Of a stretch of 43,444 nt of DNA, positions 6,985-15,682 are shown in pieces (position 1 is the first letter of the stretch; each line of letters starts with the position of its first letter). The notes beneath the pieces are model-generated. The model made no database searches. It was not told the origin of the DNA and saw only the letters and a program-made list of their open reading frames with translations. Both the position numbers and the translations under genes were made by a program. Location: assembly GCA_031280685.1 (NCBI GenBank), contig JAITGM010000040.1:1-43444 (forward strand). Direction: 5' to 3'. This DNA is from Christensenellaceae bacterium. GTDB taxonomy: Bacteria > Bacillota > Clostridia > Christensenellales > UBA1750.

Positions 6985-8370
6985 TCAGGCCTTCGCGCCC
7001 TCGCCCTTGGCAAAGGCTGCCGCCCTGCGCTGCCATCTGCCGGAGTGGTAGAGCCAAAGCGAGGGGATCATCGCCACGACCCAGCTCAGCGGCGCCGCGA
7101 ACCAAAGCCCCGTCGCGCCATACAGCGCGGCCAGCCCGAACGACAGGCCGATTTTCACGGCCAGCTCAAGCAGGCTCGAAAAGAGGGGAATCGAAACCTC
7201 GCCCATGCCGCGCAGCACATTGTTGTAAAGCAAAATCATGCACAAAACAGGGTAAAACGGAGCATAAATGCGCAGCATTTCTACGGCGATGGCCGCGATT
7301 TGCTCGATTTGCGGATCGCTTGGCGAGATGAAGATGCGCAAAAGGCTGTCTTTCGAAAGGAAGATGCCCAGCACGATCAGCAGGGCGATGGCGATGTTGA
7401 CTAGGGCGATCTTTTTAAAGCCCTCGCGGATGCGCGCCGGCTGCCGGGCGCCTAGGTTCTGCCCGGCGAAGACCGAGGTGGCCTGCGCAATTGCGTTGTA
7501 AGAAAGCATCGCAAATTCTTGAATGCGCTTGTAGGCCGTGTAGGCAGCTAGCACGTTGGTGCCGAAGGAGTTGACCACACTCACGATGGCCATGTCCGCA
7601 ACCGAAACGAGCAGGCTCTGCAGACCCAGCGGCAAGCCAATCTTGAGCACGTGGGCAAGACTTGAACGGTCGGGGCGGAAATCCGTGCGCGCGAGGCGGA
7701 AGATGCGGTAGCGCGAAAAGATGTAGAACGCGCTCAGGAACGCCGCCAGGAACTGCGAAAACACCGTGGCATAGGCCACGCCGGCAAGCCCCATGCCAAA
7801 GCAAAGAACGAAGAGCAGATCGATCGCGACGTTCAAAATGCAGCTAAAGATGAGGAAATAAAGCGGGGTCTTGCTATCGCCCACGGCGCGCAAGACCGAG
7901 GCTGCGCCGTTGTAGCTGAGCTGAAAGGCAGTGCCCGCGATGCAGATGCGCAGATAGAGCACCGAGTTTTCAAGGATTTCTGCCGGGGTGTTGAGCAGGG
8001 TCAGCAAGGGCCTTGCGGCGAGGAGACCGGTGGCGGTGAAGAGCAGGGAGCAGGCTGCGGTGATGTAGATGCCGCTGACGAGGGTGGTTTTAACCATCCT
8101 TTCGTTTTTGGCCCCAAAATACTGGGCCGTGACGATGGAAAAGGCGTGGGTCAGCCCCATGGCGATCGAGAGCAGGAAGAAGGTCGCAGGGCCGGTGGCG
8201 CCTATTGCCGCAAGCTCGGCCGAACCCATGGCCTGGCCCACCACGATTGCGTCCGCCACGTTATAGAAGCGCTGAAAGAGACTACCCAGCAGAATCGGCA
8301 GCATAAAGAGCAGGATATGGCGCAACGGGCCGCCCGAGGTCATATCCCGGGTTCTGGAAGCCGAGGGCAT
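6985..8370 (-). CDS. MATE-family multidrug/sodium antiporter
   Basis: The 461-residue, 12-helix inner-membrane exporter belongs to the MATE family, which extrudes cationic compounds using a sodium or proton gradient. The family pattern is visible in both halves: FMLPILLGSLFQRFYNVADAI and VVGQAMGSAELAAIGA in the first, GLPLGLQSLLVSVADMAI and GQNLGARQP in the second. Length is normal. The substrate cannot be read from sequence. The gene stands alone with its own terminator. Confidence 0.93.
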   Translation of the reverse strand: MPSASRTRDMTSGGPLRHILLFMLPILLGSLFQRFYNVADAIVVGQAMGSAELAAIGATGPATFFLLSIAMGLTHAFSIVTAQYFGAKNERMVKTTLVSGIYITAACSLLFTATGLLAARPLLTLLNTPAEILENSVLYLRICIAGTAFQLSYNGAASVLRAVGDSKTPLYFLIFSCILNVAIDLLFVLCFGMGLAGVAYATVFSQFLAAFLSAFYIFSRYRIFRLARTDFRPDRSSLAHVLKIGLPLGLQSLLVSVADMAIVSVVNSFGTNVLAAYTAYKRIQEFAMLSYNAIAQATSVFAGQNLGARQPARIREGFKKIALVNIAIALLIVLGIFLSKDSLLRIFISPSDPQIEQIAAIAVEMLRIYAPFYPVLCMILLYNNVLRGMGEVSIPLFSSLLELAVKIGLSFGLAALYGATGLWFAAPLSWVVAMIPSLWLYHSGRWQRRAAAFAKGEGAKA

Positions 8371-8558
8371 TGTGGCGTCGCCTGCCTTTCAAAAGGGGAG
8401 TTGCCATGGAATTGTAGCACGATCGCTCCACGTATGTAAAGCGCCGGGCTGAAGCGCCCGCCGGAGGATGGCCATGCCCTAAAGCAAGGAATTGGCAGGC
8501 AAGAAAGCGATTTGAAGGGGGGAAAATAGACCGAAAAAAGGACGGGAGGATTTGAGGA

Positions 8559-8681
8559 ATGAGGGATTTGAGCGCGGAAGGCCTGGCCTGGGCGCTGTTT
8601 GAGCTGACGGGCTGCGTTGCCTATTATGCATTGTATGTGAAGCTTTGCCGGGAGGAAAAAAGGGCCGCGCGTGGAACTTAA
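8559..8681 (+). CDS. yqzL: YqzL-like small protein upstream of recO
   Basis: The 40-codon ORF has a clear Shine-Dalgarno (GGGAGGA, about 9 bases upstream). Its product has the W..F..TG...YY.LY.KL pattern (WALFELTGCVAYYALYVKL) of the tiny YqzL family. In Bacillus, YqzL (about 47 residues) is encoded just upstream of recO, and the same order is kept here. Function is unknown in the family. Position, ribosome site and motif together make it a real gene despite its size. Confidence 0.75.
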   Translation: MRDLSAEGLAWALFELTGCVAYYALYVKLCREEKRAARGT

Positions 8682-8717
8682 AGACGGTAAGATTCTTGCG
8701 CGTGGAGGCGAGAAGCG

Positions 8718-9443
8718 CTGCCGTTTCCGATTAAGACCGAAGGGATCGTGCTGCGAAGCGTAAACTACCGGGATTACGACCGGATGGTTACGCTCTTTTC
8801 GCGCGAGCACGGCAGGGTCTCCTTCGCGGCGCGCGGCGCACATCGAGCGGGCAGCCCGCATTTGGCGTCCACAACGCCCTTTTGCCTGGGCGAGTACCTC
8901 CTGCAGGAGCGTTCCGGCGGCTATACGCTCAAGGGCTGTACGCTCGATAAGACCCATTACGCCCTGCGCGAAAGCCCGGTGCACCTAAGCTGCGCCGCGC
9001 TTTGCGCGCAGCTCATTTTAGAGGAGCTGCAGCCCGGCGAGGCCAACGCGGCGCTGTTTTCGCTGTTTTTGCAGGCCCTGGCCTATTTCGAAAGCCATGT
9101 GGAGGAACCGCTAGGGCTGGTGGCCGGGTTTTTACTGCGCTTTGCCGGGGCGATTGGCCAGGGAATGCGGCTTGGGCGCTGCGCCGTCTGCGGCGGGCCG
9201 CTGCGCGATGCGCGCTTTGATTTTGAGCAAGGCGGCACGGTTTGCGCGGCGCACGCCGCGCCGGGCAGCCCCGTCGCGACGAAGGCGCTGATTTTGGCGC
9301 TTGCGGCGGGCATGCGGGGCGAAAGGCTCCTGCCCGTTGAGGGCGTGGGGCGGAAGGCCTATGCGCTGGCGAAGGACTACATCGAGTTTAGGCTGGAGCG
9401 GCGTTTCCCCGGCTTTGCCTATTTGGAGGCGCTGCTGCCCTAG
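8718..9443 (+). CDS. recO: DNA repair protein RecO, probable CTG start
   Basis: The 241-residue RecO helps load RecA at gaps and anneals strands in RecF-pathway recombinational repair. The N-terminal OB-fold begins PFPIKTEGIVLRSVNYRDYD, the family signature. The conventional GTG at 8748 would remove the conserved IKTEGI strand. The frame is open back to 8691 with no ATG, GTG or TTG before that strand. CTG at 8718 stands 8 bases after GGAGGCG (8704-8710) and gives a normal N-terminus, so I choose it. The C-terminal half carries a zinc-type CxxC (CAVCG) and a later CxxH (CAAH). It follows yqzL by 36 bases. Confidence 0.9.
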   Translation: MPFPIKTEGIVLRSVNYRDYDRMVTLFSREHGRVSFAARGAHRAGSPHLASTTPFCLGEYLLQERSGGYTLKGCTLDKTHYALRESPVHLSCAALCAQLILEELQPGEANAALFSLFLQALAYFESHVEEPLGLVAGFLLRFAGAIGQGMRLGRCAVCGGPLRDARFDFEQGGTVCAAHAAPGSPVATKALILALAAGMRGERLLPVEGVGRKAYALAKDYIEFRLERRFPGFAYLEALLP

Positions 9444-9455
9444 AGCTGCCTGGGG

Positions 9456-9511
9456 CGCGCAAAGAGGGCGTTTTTCTGGCCGTCAGGCCCGGAAAACGCC
9501 CTCTTTGCGCG
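9456..9511. terminator. Long hairpin after recO
   Basis: CGCGCAAAGAGGGCGTTTT (from 9456) pairs with AAAACGCCCTCTTTGCGCG (9493-9511), about 19 bp, with a second small GGCC/GGCC hairpin in the loop. It lies 12 bases after the recO stop. There is no terminal U-tract, so it may act as a transcript-end stabiliser or a factor-dependent terminator. Confidence 0.55.
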
Positions 9512-9677
9512 GGGCTGCGAAGCTTAACGGATTCGTGCGCGAACTTTAACCGCAAAGCGAGAATGCCTGCGGCCGAAACCTCGTTTATATGGATGAACAA
9601 AGAAAAAATGGCCGACGCCAGCCGCGCTTCTGCTCCGCCCAAAGTCGAATTTCTGAAAAAAGTTTGTGTGAACGGGG

Positions 9678-9705
9678 TGCAAAACACGGCTAAGTGTGAT
9701 AAAAT
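9678..9705 (+). promoter_or_regulatory. Probable promoter of the hydrogenase operon
   Basis: An extended -10 (TGA then TAAAAT at 9700-9705) lies 75 bases before the first hydrogenase gene; the -35 (GTGCAA, 9677-9682) is weak. No Rex-type TTGTTAA palindrome was recognised, so redox control is not shown by sequence. Confidence 0.45.
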
Positions 9706-9779
9706 TATCAAGGCTTGCCCGGAGCCTTCGATTAGCCCGGGATCTGGCCGTGAAATTCAGTTAGGGGGGTCGAAAGTCC

Positions 9780-10262
9780 ATGTCTATTGACCGCAATGGG
9801 AAGGGCAAGGCAAAGTTTGACCAGCTGCAGGCATTTATAGAGGAAATGCGGCTGGAACCGGGTGCGCTCATGCCCGTGATGCAAAAAGCGCAGGAGATTT
9901 TTGGCTATCTGCCGGAAGAGGTGCAGCGCTTCGTTGCAGAGGGGCTCGGCGTGACGCTGAGCGAGGTGTATGGCGTGGCTACGTTCTATTCGCAGTTCGT
10001 GCTGGAGGAGCAGGGCGAGCACGTCATCGGCGTGTGCATGGGCACCGCTTGCTACGTCAAGGGCTCCCAAGCCATTTTGGATCGCCTTGCGGGCGAGCTG
10101 AAGGTGGAGGTGGGCAAGACCACGCCGGACGGCAAGTTCACCCTGAACGCGACGCGCTGCCTGGGCTGCTGCGGTCTGGCCCCCGTGATGATGATTGGGG
10201 ACGAGGTTTTTGGCAGGCTCACGCCTGACGATATCCCAGGCATTGTGGCAAAGTTCAGGTAA
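9780..10262 (+). CDS. hndA: [FeFe]-hydrogenase NuoE-like subunit (HndA/HydC)
   Basis: The 160-residue thioredoxin-fold [2Fe-2S] protein of the NuoE family is a diaphorase partner of multimeric NAD(P)-linked [FeFe]-hydrogenases. The cluster ligands are C86-x4-C91 in CMGTACYVKGS and C127-x3-C131 in RCLGCCGLAPV. The helical N-terminal domain includes QEIFGYLPEEVQ and SEVYGVATFYSQF, typical for the family. It starts at ATG 9780 after GGGGGG-type ribosome-binding sequence and opens a five-gene operon. It probably passes electrons between the flavin subunit and the hydrogenase chain. Confidence 0.93.
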   Translation: MSIDRNGKGKAKFDQLQAFIEEMRLEPGALMPVMQKAQEIFGYLPEEVQRFVAEGLGVTLSEVYGVATFYSQFVLEEQGEHVIGVCMGTACYVKGSQAILDRLAGELKVEVGKTTPDGKFTLNATRCLGCCGLAPVMMIGDEVFGRLTPDDIPGIVAKFR

Positions 10263-10304
10263 ACTCAGGCAAAGAAGGCGGCTGGCGGGAAAGGGATCTG
10301 GCGC

Positions 10305-10856
10305 ATGAAGGAACTCTCACTGCACATTCTGGATCTGGCGCAGAATTCCATTGTCGCTGGCGCCAAACTGATCGAGATCGAGGTGGCGGAATCAAAAAAA
10401 AACGATTCCCTAACCATCCTGATCCGCGATGACGGCAAGGGCATGGCAGCGGATTTTGCCAAGACCGTGACTTCCCCCTTTTCGACGACCCGCACCACCA
10501 GGAAGGTGGGCCTGGGCATCCCGCTCTTTGAAGAAAGGGCGGAAATGACCGGCGGCAGGCTGAGCATTCGGAGCGAACCCGGGAAAGGGACCGAGCTTTT
10601 CGCGGAATTTGGCCTGAGCCATGTTGATCGCGTGCCGATGGGCGATTTGGCGGGAACCGCCTTCCTGCTGATGAACTCTAACCCTCAGCTTGATTTTCGG
10701 CTGCTGGTGCGCGTGGACGAAGACGAGTTCATGTTTGACACCCGCCAGATCCGCGAGGCCTTGGGGGCGGAAATTCCCCTCAACAGCCCGGAAGTGGCGG
10801 CTTGGATGATGGAAAGCCTGAAAGAAGGCATCGAATCTCTGCATGGAGGTATGTAA
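10305..10856 (+). CDS. GHKL ATPase-domain protein in hydrogenase operon
   Basis: The 183-residue soluble protein has a histidine-kinase-like ATP-binding domain (N-box DLAQNS, G1 box DDGKGM, G2-like GLGIPLFEE, and GTELFAEFG). It lacks a dimerisation/phosphoacceptor helix pair or sensor. It is therefore not a classical kinase and may resemble anti-sigma-factor-type ATPases. The last about 80 residues (from LMNSNPQLDF) form an extra domain that I do not recognise. Such ATPase-domain genes recur between hndA- and hndB-like genes in clostridial hydrogenase operons, but their role is not established to my knowledge. The next gene starts 2 bases after its stop, so the two are coupled. Confidence 0.8.
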   Translation: MKELSLHILDLAQNSIVAGAKLIEIEVAESKKNDSLTILIRDDGKGMAADFAKTVTSPFSTTRTTRKVGLGIPLFEERAEMTGGRLSIRSEPGKGTELFAEFGLSHVDRVPMGDLAGTAFLLMNSNPQLDFRLLVRVDEDEFMFDTRQIREALGAEIPLNSPEVAAWMMESLKEGIESLHGGM

Positions 10857-10858
10857 TC

Positions 10859-11227
10859 ATGAAATCCCTAAAGGATCTGGAAGCAATCCGTCAAAGAACC
10901 CTTCAGGATGTCGGCATCCGCAACGACCGCAAGGGCACCCGCATCGTGATCGGCATGGCGACCTGCGGCATCGCGGCGGGCGCCAGGCCCGTGATGATGA
11001 AGTTCGTAGAGGAAGTCGCCAACCGCAAGCTGCAGGATGTTGCCGTTTCGCAAACGGGATGCATCGGCATGTGCGAGTTTGAGCCACTGGTCGAGATCTA
11101 CGCCCCCGGGCAGGAAAAGGTCACCTACGTGAAGATGACGCCCGAAAAGGCGGCCAGGGTGATGAGCGACCACATCGTCAACGGCCAGGTCGTGGGCGAA
11201 TACACCATCGGCAGCGTAAAGAAATAA
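10859..11227 (+). CDS. hndB: [2Fe-2S] thioredoxin-like hydrogenase subunit (HndB)
   Basis: The 122-residue protein matches HndB-type subunits of NADP-reducing hydrogenase and is related to the N-terminal domain of NuoF-like HndC. Cysteines in MATCGIAAGA and TGCIGMC are the likely [2Fe-2S] ligands. EFEPLVEIYAPGQEKVTY is the typical C-terminal sheet. ATG at 10859 follows TGGAGGT (10845-10851) and is 2 bases past the preceding stop. It probably relays electrons within the cytosolic hydrogenase complex. Confidence 0.9.
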   Translation: MKSLKDLEAIRQRTLQDVGIRNDRKGTRIVIGMATCGIAAGARPVMMKFVEEVANRKLQDVAVSQTGCIGMCEFEPLVEIYAPGQEKVTYVKMTPEKAARVMSDHIVNGQVVGEYTIGSVKK

Positions 11228-11256
11228 AGCGCAAAACAGTTTGGGAGGGATAGGAA

Positions 11257-13053
11257 ATGGATTTATACCGTTCGCATGTGATGGTTTGCGGCGGCACCGG
11301 GTGCACTTCCTCGGGCTCGGTCGAGCTGATTCGCCTCTTTGAAGAGGGAATCGGCCAGGCGGGCCTCGAAAAGGAAGTCCGGGTTGTGCGCACGGGCTGC
11401 TTTGGTCTGTGCGAGATGGGGCCTATCGTCATCGTCTACCCGGAGGGGGCGTTCTACGCCAGGATCACGCCTGAGAATGTGGATGAAATCGTGCAGGAGC
11501 ACCTTTTGAAGGGCCGCATCGTCAAAAGGCTTCTGGTATCGGATGCGGTGAAGGAAGACGACACGATCAAGTCCCTGGATGAGGTGGATTTTTACAAGAA
11601 GCAAAAGCGCGTGGCGCTGCGTAACTGCGGCGTTGTTGACCCTGAGCGCATCGATGAATACATCGCCTTTGACGGCTACAAGGCCCTTGCCAAGGCGCTG
11701 ACCGAGATGCAGCCCCAGGAGGTCATCGACGTGGTGAAGGCCTCAGGTCTGCGCGGCCGCGGCGGCGCGGGCTTCCCCACTGGCACGAAGTGGCAGTTTA
11801 CTCGCAACGCCGTGGGCGATAAAAAATACGTTTGCTGTAACGCCGATGAGGGCGACCCCGGCGCCTTTATGGACCGATCGGTTCTGGAAGGCGATCCGCA
11901 CGCGGTCATCGAGGCCATGGCGCTGGCCGCCTACGCCATTGGCGCGGATCAGGGCTATATTTACGTGCGCGCGGAGTACCCCATCGCGGTCAAGCGCCTG
12001 CAGATCGCCATCGGCCAAGCCAGGGAATACGGCCTGCTGGGCAAAAACATACTCGATACCGGCTTTGACTTCGATCTCGACATTCGCCTGGGCGCCGGTG
12101 CCTTCGTCTGCGGCGAAGAAACCGCGCTGATGAACTCCATCGAGGGCAAGCGCGGCGAGCCGCGGCCCCGCCCGCCTTTCCCGGCCAACAAGGGCCTGTT
12201 CGGCAAGCCCACCGTGCTCAACAACGTAGAAACCTATGCGAACATCGCCCAGATCATCTTAAATGGCGCCGATTGGTTCGCCTCGATGGGCACAGAAAAG
12301 TCCAAGGGCACCAAGGTCTTCGCCCTGGGTGGCAAGATCAACAACACCGGCCTGGTCGAGATCCCCATGGGCACGACCCTGCGCGAGATCATCTACGACA
12401 TCGGTGGCGGCATCCCGGGCGGCAAGGCCTTCAAGGCAGCGCAGACCGGCGGCCCCTCGGGCGGCTGCATTCCGGTTTCGTGCCTGGATGTTTCCATCGA
12501 CTACGATTCGTTGATTGAGATCGGTTCGATGATGGGCTCCGGCGGCATGATCGTGATGGATGAAGACAACTGCATGGTCGATATCGCCCGCTTCTTCCTC
12601 GATTTCACCGTGGATGAAAGCTGCGGCAAGTGCCCGCCCTGCCGCATCGGCACCAGGCGCATGCTCGAGATTTTAGAGCGCATCGTCGAGGGTAAGGGCG
12701 AGGAGGGCGACATCGAAAAGCTCGAAACCTTGGCCAAGAACATCAAGGCGGCGGCGCTCTGCGGCCTTGGGCAGACGGCGCCAAACCCGGTTCTGTCTAC
12801 CCTGCAGTACTTCCGCGACGAGTACGAGGCCCACATTTACGAAAAGCGCTGCCCCGCGGGCCACTGCAAGTCGCTCCTGCAATACACAATCGACGAAGAA
12901 AAGTGCACCGGCTGCTCGCTCTGCTCGAGAATTTGCCCCGTTGGCGCGATTTCGGGCGAGGTGCGCAAGAGCTTCACGATCGACCAGTCAAAGTGCATCA
13001 AGTGCGGCGCCTGCATGGAAAAATGCCGCTTCGCGGCGATCTCCCGCAAGTAA
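11257..13053 (+). CDS. hndC: Hydrogenase flavoprotein subunit, NuoF-like (HndC/HydB)
   Basis: The 598-residue subunit reacts with NAD(P)H. Domains in order: a thioredoxin-like [2Fe-2S] domain (about 1-90; [18 protein letters not shown]); the NuoF FMN/NAD-binding domain with [14 protein letters not shown] near residue 167 and [14 protein letters not shown]; an SLBB segment; the [4Fe-4S] motif [13 protein letters not shown] near 455; and a two-cluster ferredoxin tail ([12 protein letters not shown] from about 550, [11 protein letters not shown] from about 579). This architecture is that of HydB/HndC of bifurcating or NAD(P)-linked hydrogenases. Whether this complex bifurcates with ferredoxin cannot be decided from sequence alone. 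Confidence 0.95.
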   Translation: MDLYRSHVMVCGGTGCTSSGSVELIRLFEEGIGQAGLEKEVRVVRTGCFGLCEMGPIVIVYPEGAFYARITPENVDEIVQEHLLKGRIVKRLLVSDAVKEDDTIKSLDEVDFYKKQKRVALRNCGVVDPERIDEYIAFDGYKALAKALTEMQPQEVIDVVKASGLRGRGGAGFPTGTKWQFTRNAVGDKKYVCCNADEGDPGAFMDRSVLEGDPHAVIEAMALAAYAIGADQGYIYVRAEYPIAVKRLQIAIGQAREYGLLGKNILDTGFDFDLDIRLGAGAFVCGEETALMNSIEGKRGEPRPRPPFPANKGLFGKPTVLNNVETYANIAQIILNGADWFASMGTEKSKGTKVFALGGKINNTGLVEIPMGTTLREIIYDIGGGIPGGKAFKAAQTGGPSGGCIPVSCLDVSIDYDSLIEIGSMMGSGGMIVMDEDNCMVDIARFFLDFTVDESCGKCPPCRIGTRRMLEILERIVEGKGEEGDIEKLETLAKNIKAAALCGLGQTAPNPVLSTLQYFRDEYEAHIYEKRCPAGHCKSLLQYTIDEEKCTGCSLCSRICPVGAISGEVRKSFTIDQSKCIKCGACMEKCRFAAISRK

Positions 13054-13074
13054 AGCCAAGGAGGAAAAGCGAAA

Positions 13075-14817
13075 ATGGACATGGTTAAGCTCACCATTGA
13101 TGGCATTGCGGTAGAGGCCCCCGCCGGTTCCACCGTGCTGGAGGCCGCGAAGCTTGCCAATATCTACATCCCCACCCTGTGCTACCTCAAGGACGTAAAC
13201 CAAATCGGCGCCTGCCGCATGTGCGTGGTCGATACCGGCGCCAGGGCATTGAGCGCCGCCTGCGTGATGCCGATCAACGAGGGCATGGTGGTCAAAACCA
13301 ACACGCCGGCCGTGCGCGAGGCACGCAAGGTCAATCTGGGGCTCATCCTTTCCTGCCACGATAGAAAGTGCCTCACCTGCGTGCGCAACCAGAACTGCGA
13401 ATTGCAGGCCATGGCCGAAAACCTGGGCGTGCGCGATATCGCCTTTGAAGGCGCGATGAACAGCTACGACACCGACCTGAGCTCCCCTTCTATCGATCGG
13501 GATGCCAATAAGTGCATCCTTTGCGGCCGCTGCGTCGCGGCTTGCCACAGCGTGCAGGGCGTAGGCGTGATTGGGCGCGTAAACCGCGGCTTCAACACCA
13601 TCGTCGAACCTCCCTTCAATGCGGATATCGGCTCCGTAGCCTGCATCAACTGCGGCCAGTGCATCATGGCCTGCCCGGTGGGCGCGCTGCGCGAGAAGGA
13701 TTCGACCAAGGCGGTCTTCGATGCCCTGGGCGACCCCGAAAAGGTCGTCATTGTGCAGCCTGCGCCGGCCGTGCGCGTGGCGCTGGGCGAAGAGTTCGGC
13801 ATGCCGATGGGCACCCGCGTGACCGGCAAGCTGGCGGCCGCCCTGCGCAGGATGGGCTTTAACAAGGTCTTTGACACGAACTTCGGCGCGGATCTGACCA
13901 TTATGGAAGAGGGGACCGAACTGTTGGGCCGCATCAAAAACGGCGGCGTTCTGCCGATGATCACCTCCTGCTCGCCGGGTTGGATCAAGTTCATAGAGCA
14001 CAACTACCCCGAGTTCCTGCCCAATCTCTCAAGCTGCAAATCCCCGCACGAGATGCTGGGCGCCGTGATTAAGAGCTATTACGCCAAGGTCGCGGGCATC
14101 GACCCCAAGAAGATCTTCACCGTTTCGGTCATGCCCTGCGTGGCCAAGAAGTTCGAGGCCCAAAGGCCCGAAATGAACGTGAACGGCTTGCAGGACGTGG
14201 ACGCGGTGATCACCACCCGCGAGCTCGCCCGCATGATTAAAGAATTGGGCATCGACTTCGTGAACCTGCCCGACGAGGGCTTTGACGACCTTCTGGGCGA
14301 ATCCACCGGCGCTGCGGCCATCTTTGGCACCACAGGCGGCGTGATGGAGGCCGCGCTTCGTACCGTGGCCGACATTTTGGAGGGCAAGGATCTTCAAAAG
14401 CTCGATTATACCGCGGTGCGCGGCATTGAGGGCGTGAAGGAAGCCAGCCTGACCCTGGCCGGCAAGGAAATCAAGGTGGCCGTGGCCAACGGCACAGGCA
14501 ATGCCCGCAAGCTGATGGAAAAGGTCAAGAGCGGCGAGGCGGAATATGCCTTCATCGAGGTTATGGGCTGCCCGGGCGGTTGCGTGACCGGCGGCGGCCA
14601 GCCCATCGTTTCCTCCCGCGTGCGCCTGGATATGGACCCGCGCCAGGTGCGCGCCAAGGCCATCTACACCGAGGATGAAGCTATGACGCTGCGAAAATCC
14701 CATCAGAATGAATCGCTGAAGAAGCTCTATGCCGAGTTTTTGGGCGAGCCCAATGGCCATCTTGCGCATGAGCTCCTGCATACGCACTACACCGACAGAA
14801 GCGCGGTCAAGGCCTAA
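13075..14817 (+). CDS. hndD: [FeFe]-hydrogenase catalytic subunit (HndD/HydA)
   Basis: The 580-residue catalytic subunit makes or oxidises hydrogen. In order: a plant-type [2Fe-2S] domain (TLCYLKDVNQIGACRMC from about 35); the His-Cys3 [4Fe-4S] region HDRKCLTCVRNQNC (about 95-108); two [4Fe-4S] ferredoxin motifs (CILCGRCVAAC near 147, CINCGQCIMACP near 189); and the H-cluster domain with L1 TSCSPGW (about 296), L2 MPCVAKKFE (about 351) and L3 EVMGCPGGCVTGGGQ (about 495-509). It ends with the small-subunit-like tail (YTEDEAMTLRKSHQN). All four H-cluster cysteines are present. The HydE/F/G maturases are not in this window. It ends the operon at a strong terminator. Confidence 0.97.
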   Translation: MDMVKLTIDGIAVEAPAGSTVLEAAKLANIYIPTLCYLKDVNQIGACRMCVVDTGARALSAACVMPINEGMVVKTNTPAVREARKVNLGLILSCHDRKCLTCVRNQNCELQAMAENLGVRDIAFEGAMNSYDTDLSSPSIDRDANKCILCGRCVAACHSVQGVGVIGRVNRGFNTIVEPPFNADIGSVACINCGQCIMACPVGALREKDSTKAVFDALGDPEKVVIVQPAPAVRVALGEEFGMPMGTRVTGKLAAALRRMGFNKVFDTNFGADLTIMEEGTELLGRIKNGGVLPMITSCSPGWIKFIEHNYPEFLPNLSSCKSPHEMLGAVIKSYYAKVAGIDPKKIFTVSVMPCVAKKFEAQRPEMNVNGLQDVDAVITTRELARMIKELGIDFVNLPDEGFDDLLGESTGAAAIFGTTGGVMEAALRTVADILEGKDLQKLDYTAVRGIEGVKEASLTLAGKEIKVAVANGTGNARKLMEKVKSGEAEYAFIEVMGCPGGCVTGGGQPIVSSRVRLDMDPRQVRAKAIYTEDEAMTLRKSHQNESLKKLYAEFLGEPNGHLAHELLHTHYTDRSAVKA

Positions 14818-14840
14818 GGAAAAAGTCAAAAAGCAATAAG

Positions 14841-14878
14841 AAAAGGGGCGGTTCCGCTTGGCGGAGCCGCCCCTTTTT
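14841..14878. terminator. Terminator of the hydrogenase operon
   Basis: GGGGCGGTTCCG (14845-14856) pairs with CGGAGCCGCCCC (14862-14873) with one G-U pair, preceded by AAAA and followed by TTTTT. It is shared with the convergent divIC gene. Confidence 0.88.
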
Positions 14879-14908
14879 GGCGAGCATTAAAAATCGCAAG
14901 ACATGGAA

Positions 14909-15226
14909 TTATTCGGGCGGGGGGCTGGCCGAAGGCTCGGGCACGGCGCTGCCGTCGGAGGCGATGAACTTGATTTCCCCCTCCTTGATGAAGCCAAATT
15001 CGCGGGCGATCCGCTCGATGTATTCGTCTGAGCGCGAAAGCGCAAGGTCGCTCTTGAGCGCGGAACGGCGCAGATCAAGGGCGGCGAGCTCCTCGCGAAG
15101 GGCTTTGTTTTGGGCGCTGATCTGCGCGATTTCATCCCGCTGGCGCAACGCGGCCGCGCCAAAATAGCAAAGGGCCAGTAGCGCGCATAGCCCGATGAAG
15201 AGAAGGATTTTACGTTTGTTTGACAT
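14909..15226 (-). CDS. divIC: DivIC/FtsL-type septum initiator
   Basis: The 105-residue bitopic membrane protein has one transmembrane helix (about residues 7-28, ILLFIGLCALLALCYFG) and a heptad-rich coiled coil (about 30-68, QISAQNKALREELAALDLRRS). The conserved IAREFGFIKEGE and a short Pro-rich tail follow. Family members act with FtsL and DivIB in septal peptidoglycan synthesis. In Firmicutes divIC lies after yabQ in the sporulation gene cluster, the same order as here. An FtsL assignment cannot be excluded from sequence alone, but the neighbourhood favours DivIC. Confidence 0.85.
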   Translation of the reverse strand: MSNKRKILLFIGLCALLALCYFGAAALRQRDEIAQISAQNKALREELAALDLRRSALKSDLALSRSDEYIERIAREFGFIKEGEIKFIASDGSAVPEPSASPPPE

Positions 15227-15290
15227 TGCGCCCCCACCGTTAAGTCATTTCGTTACTAAAGCCTATCCTAGCGCGTGGAGCCAAGCTTTG

Positions 15291-15644
15291 TCAACGAAAG
15301 AATTGCCCGGTAATACGGTTTTTGCGCAGCCTTTTTGGGAGCGAGCCCAAAAACGCAGCGATCTTGCGAAAAAGTTGCCCGAGCGAAAGCAAATAGAGGC
15401 ACCAGCCCACGCCCATGCCCAAGACCGTGTAGGCGCGAAGCTCCCCGGCGTTCACCCGCAAAAGGACCGAGAAAGCGGCATAGACGCAAAGGGCGAAGAA
15501 GAGGGATTCGAGCAGCCAGCGCAAGGCGCGCGCGGGGAAGAGCAGATAGATCAGCTCGACCCCGTCGTGCACAAGGCCCATGGCAGCGCCCAATGCCACC
15601 GTGACCAAGAAGATATGGGCCTGCCCGGCGGTTGAAAACAGCAA
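15291..15644 (-). CDS. yabQ: Spore cortex biosynthesis protein YabQ
   Basis: The 117-residue multi-pass membrane protein has hydrophobic segments at about 7-27, 45-63 and 74-90 and a basic tail (KRLRKNR). The N-terminal pattern (F...GQAHIFLVTVALGAAMGLVHDGVEL) is that of YabQ, a mother-cell protein of the outer forespore membrane needed for cortex formation. It lies between yabP and divIC, the canonical order. It implies that the organism forms endospores. Confidence 0.82.
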   Translation of the reverse strand: MLFSTAGQAHIFLVTVALGAAMGLVHDGVELIYLLFPARALRWLLESLFFALCVYAAFSVLLRVNAGELRAYTVLGMGVGWCLYLLSLGQLFRKIAAFLGSLPKRLRKNRITGQFFR

Positions 15645-15682
15645 TTCCTTTCCCTCTTTCGCGTTTGCGCTAAAGCTTGGCG

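Noticed and set aside
9563-9790. 75-codon plus-strand ORF before the hydrogenase operon
   Set aside because: It overlaps the promoter region and the hndA start, and has no family resemblance.
12988-14001. 337-codon minus-strand ORF
   Set aside because: It is antisense to the hydrogenase catalytic subunit and carries no recognisable domain.
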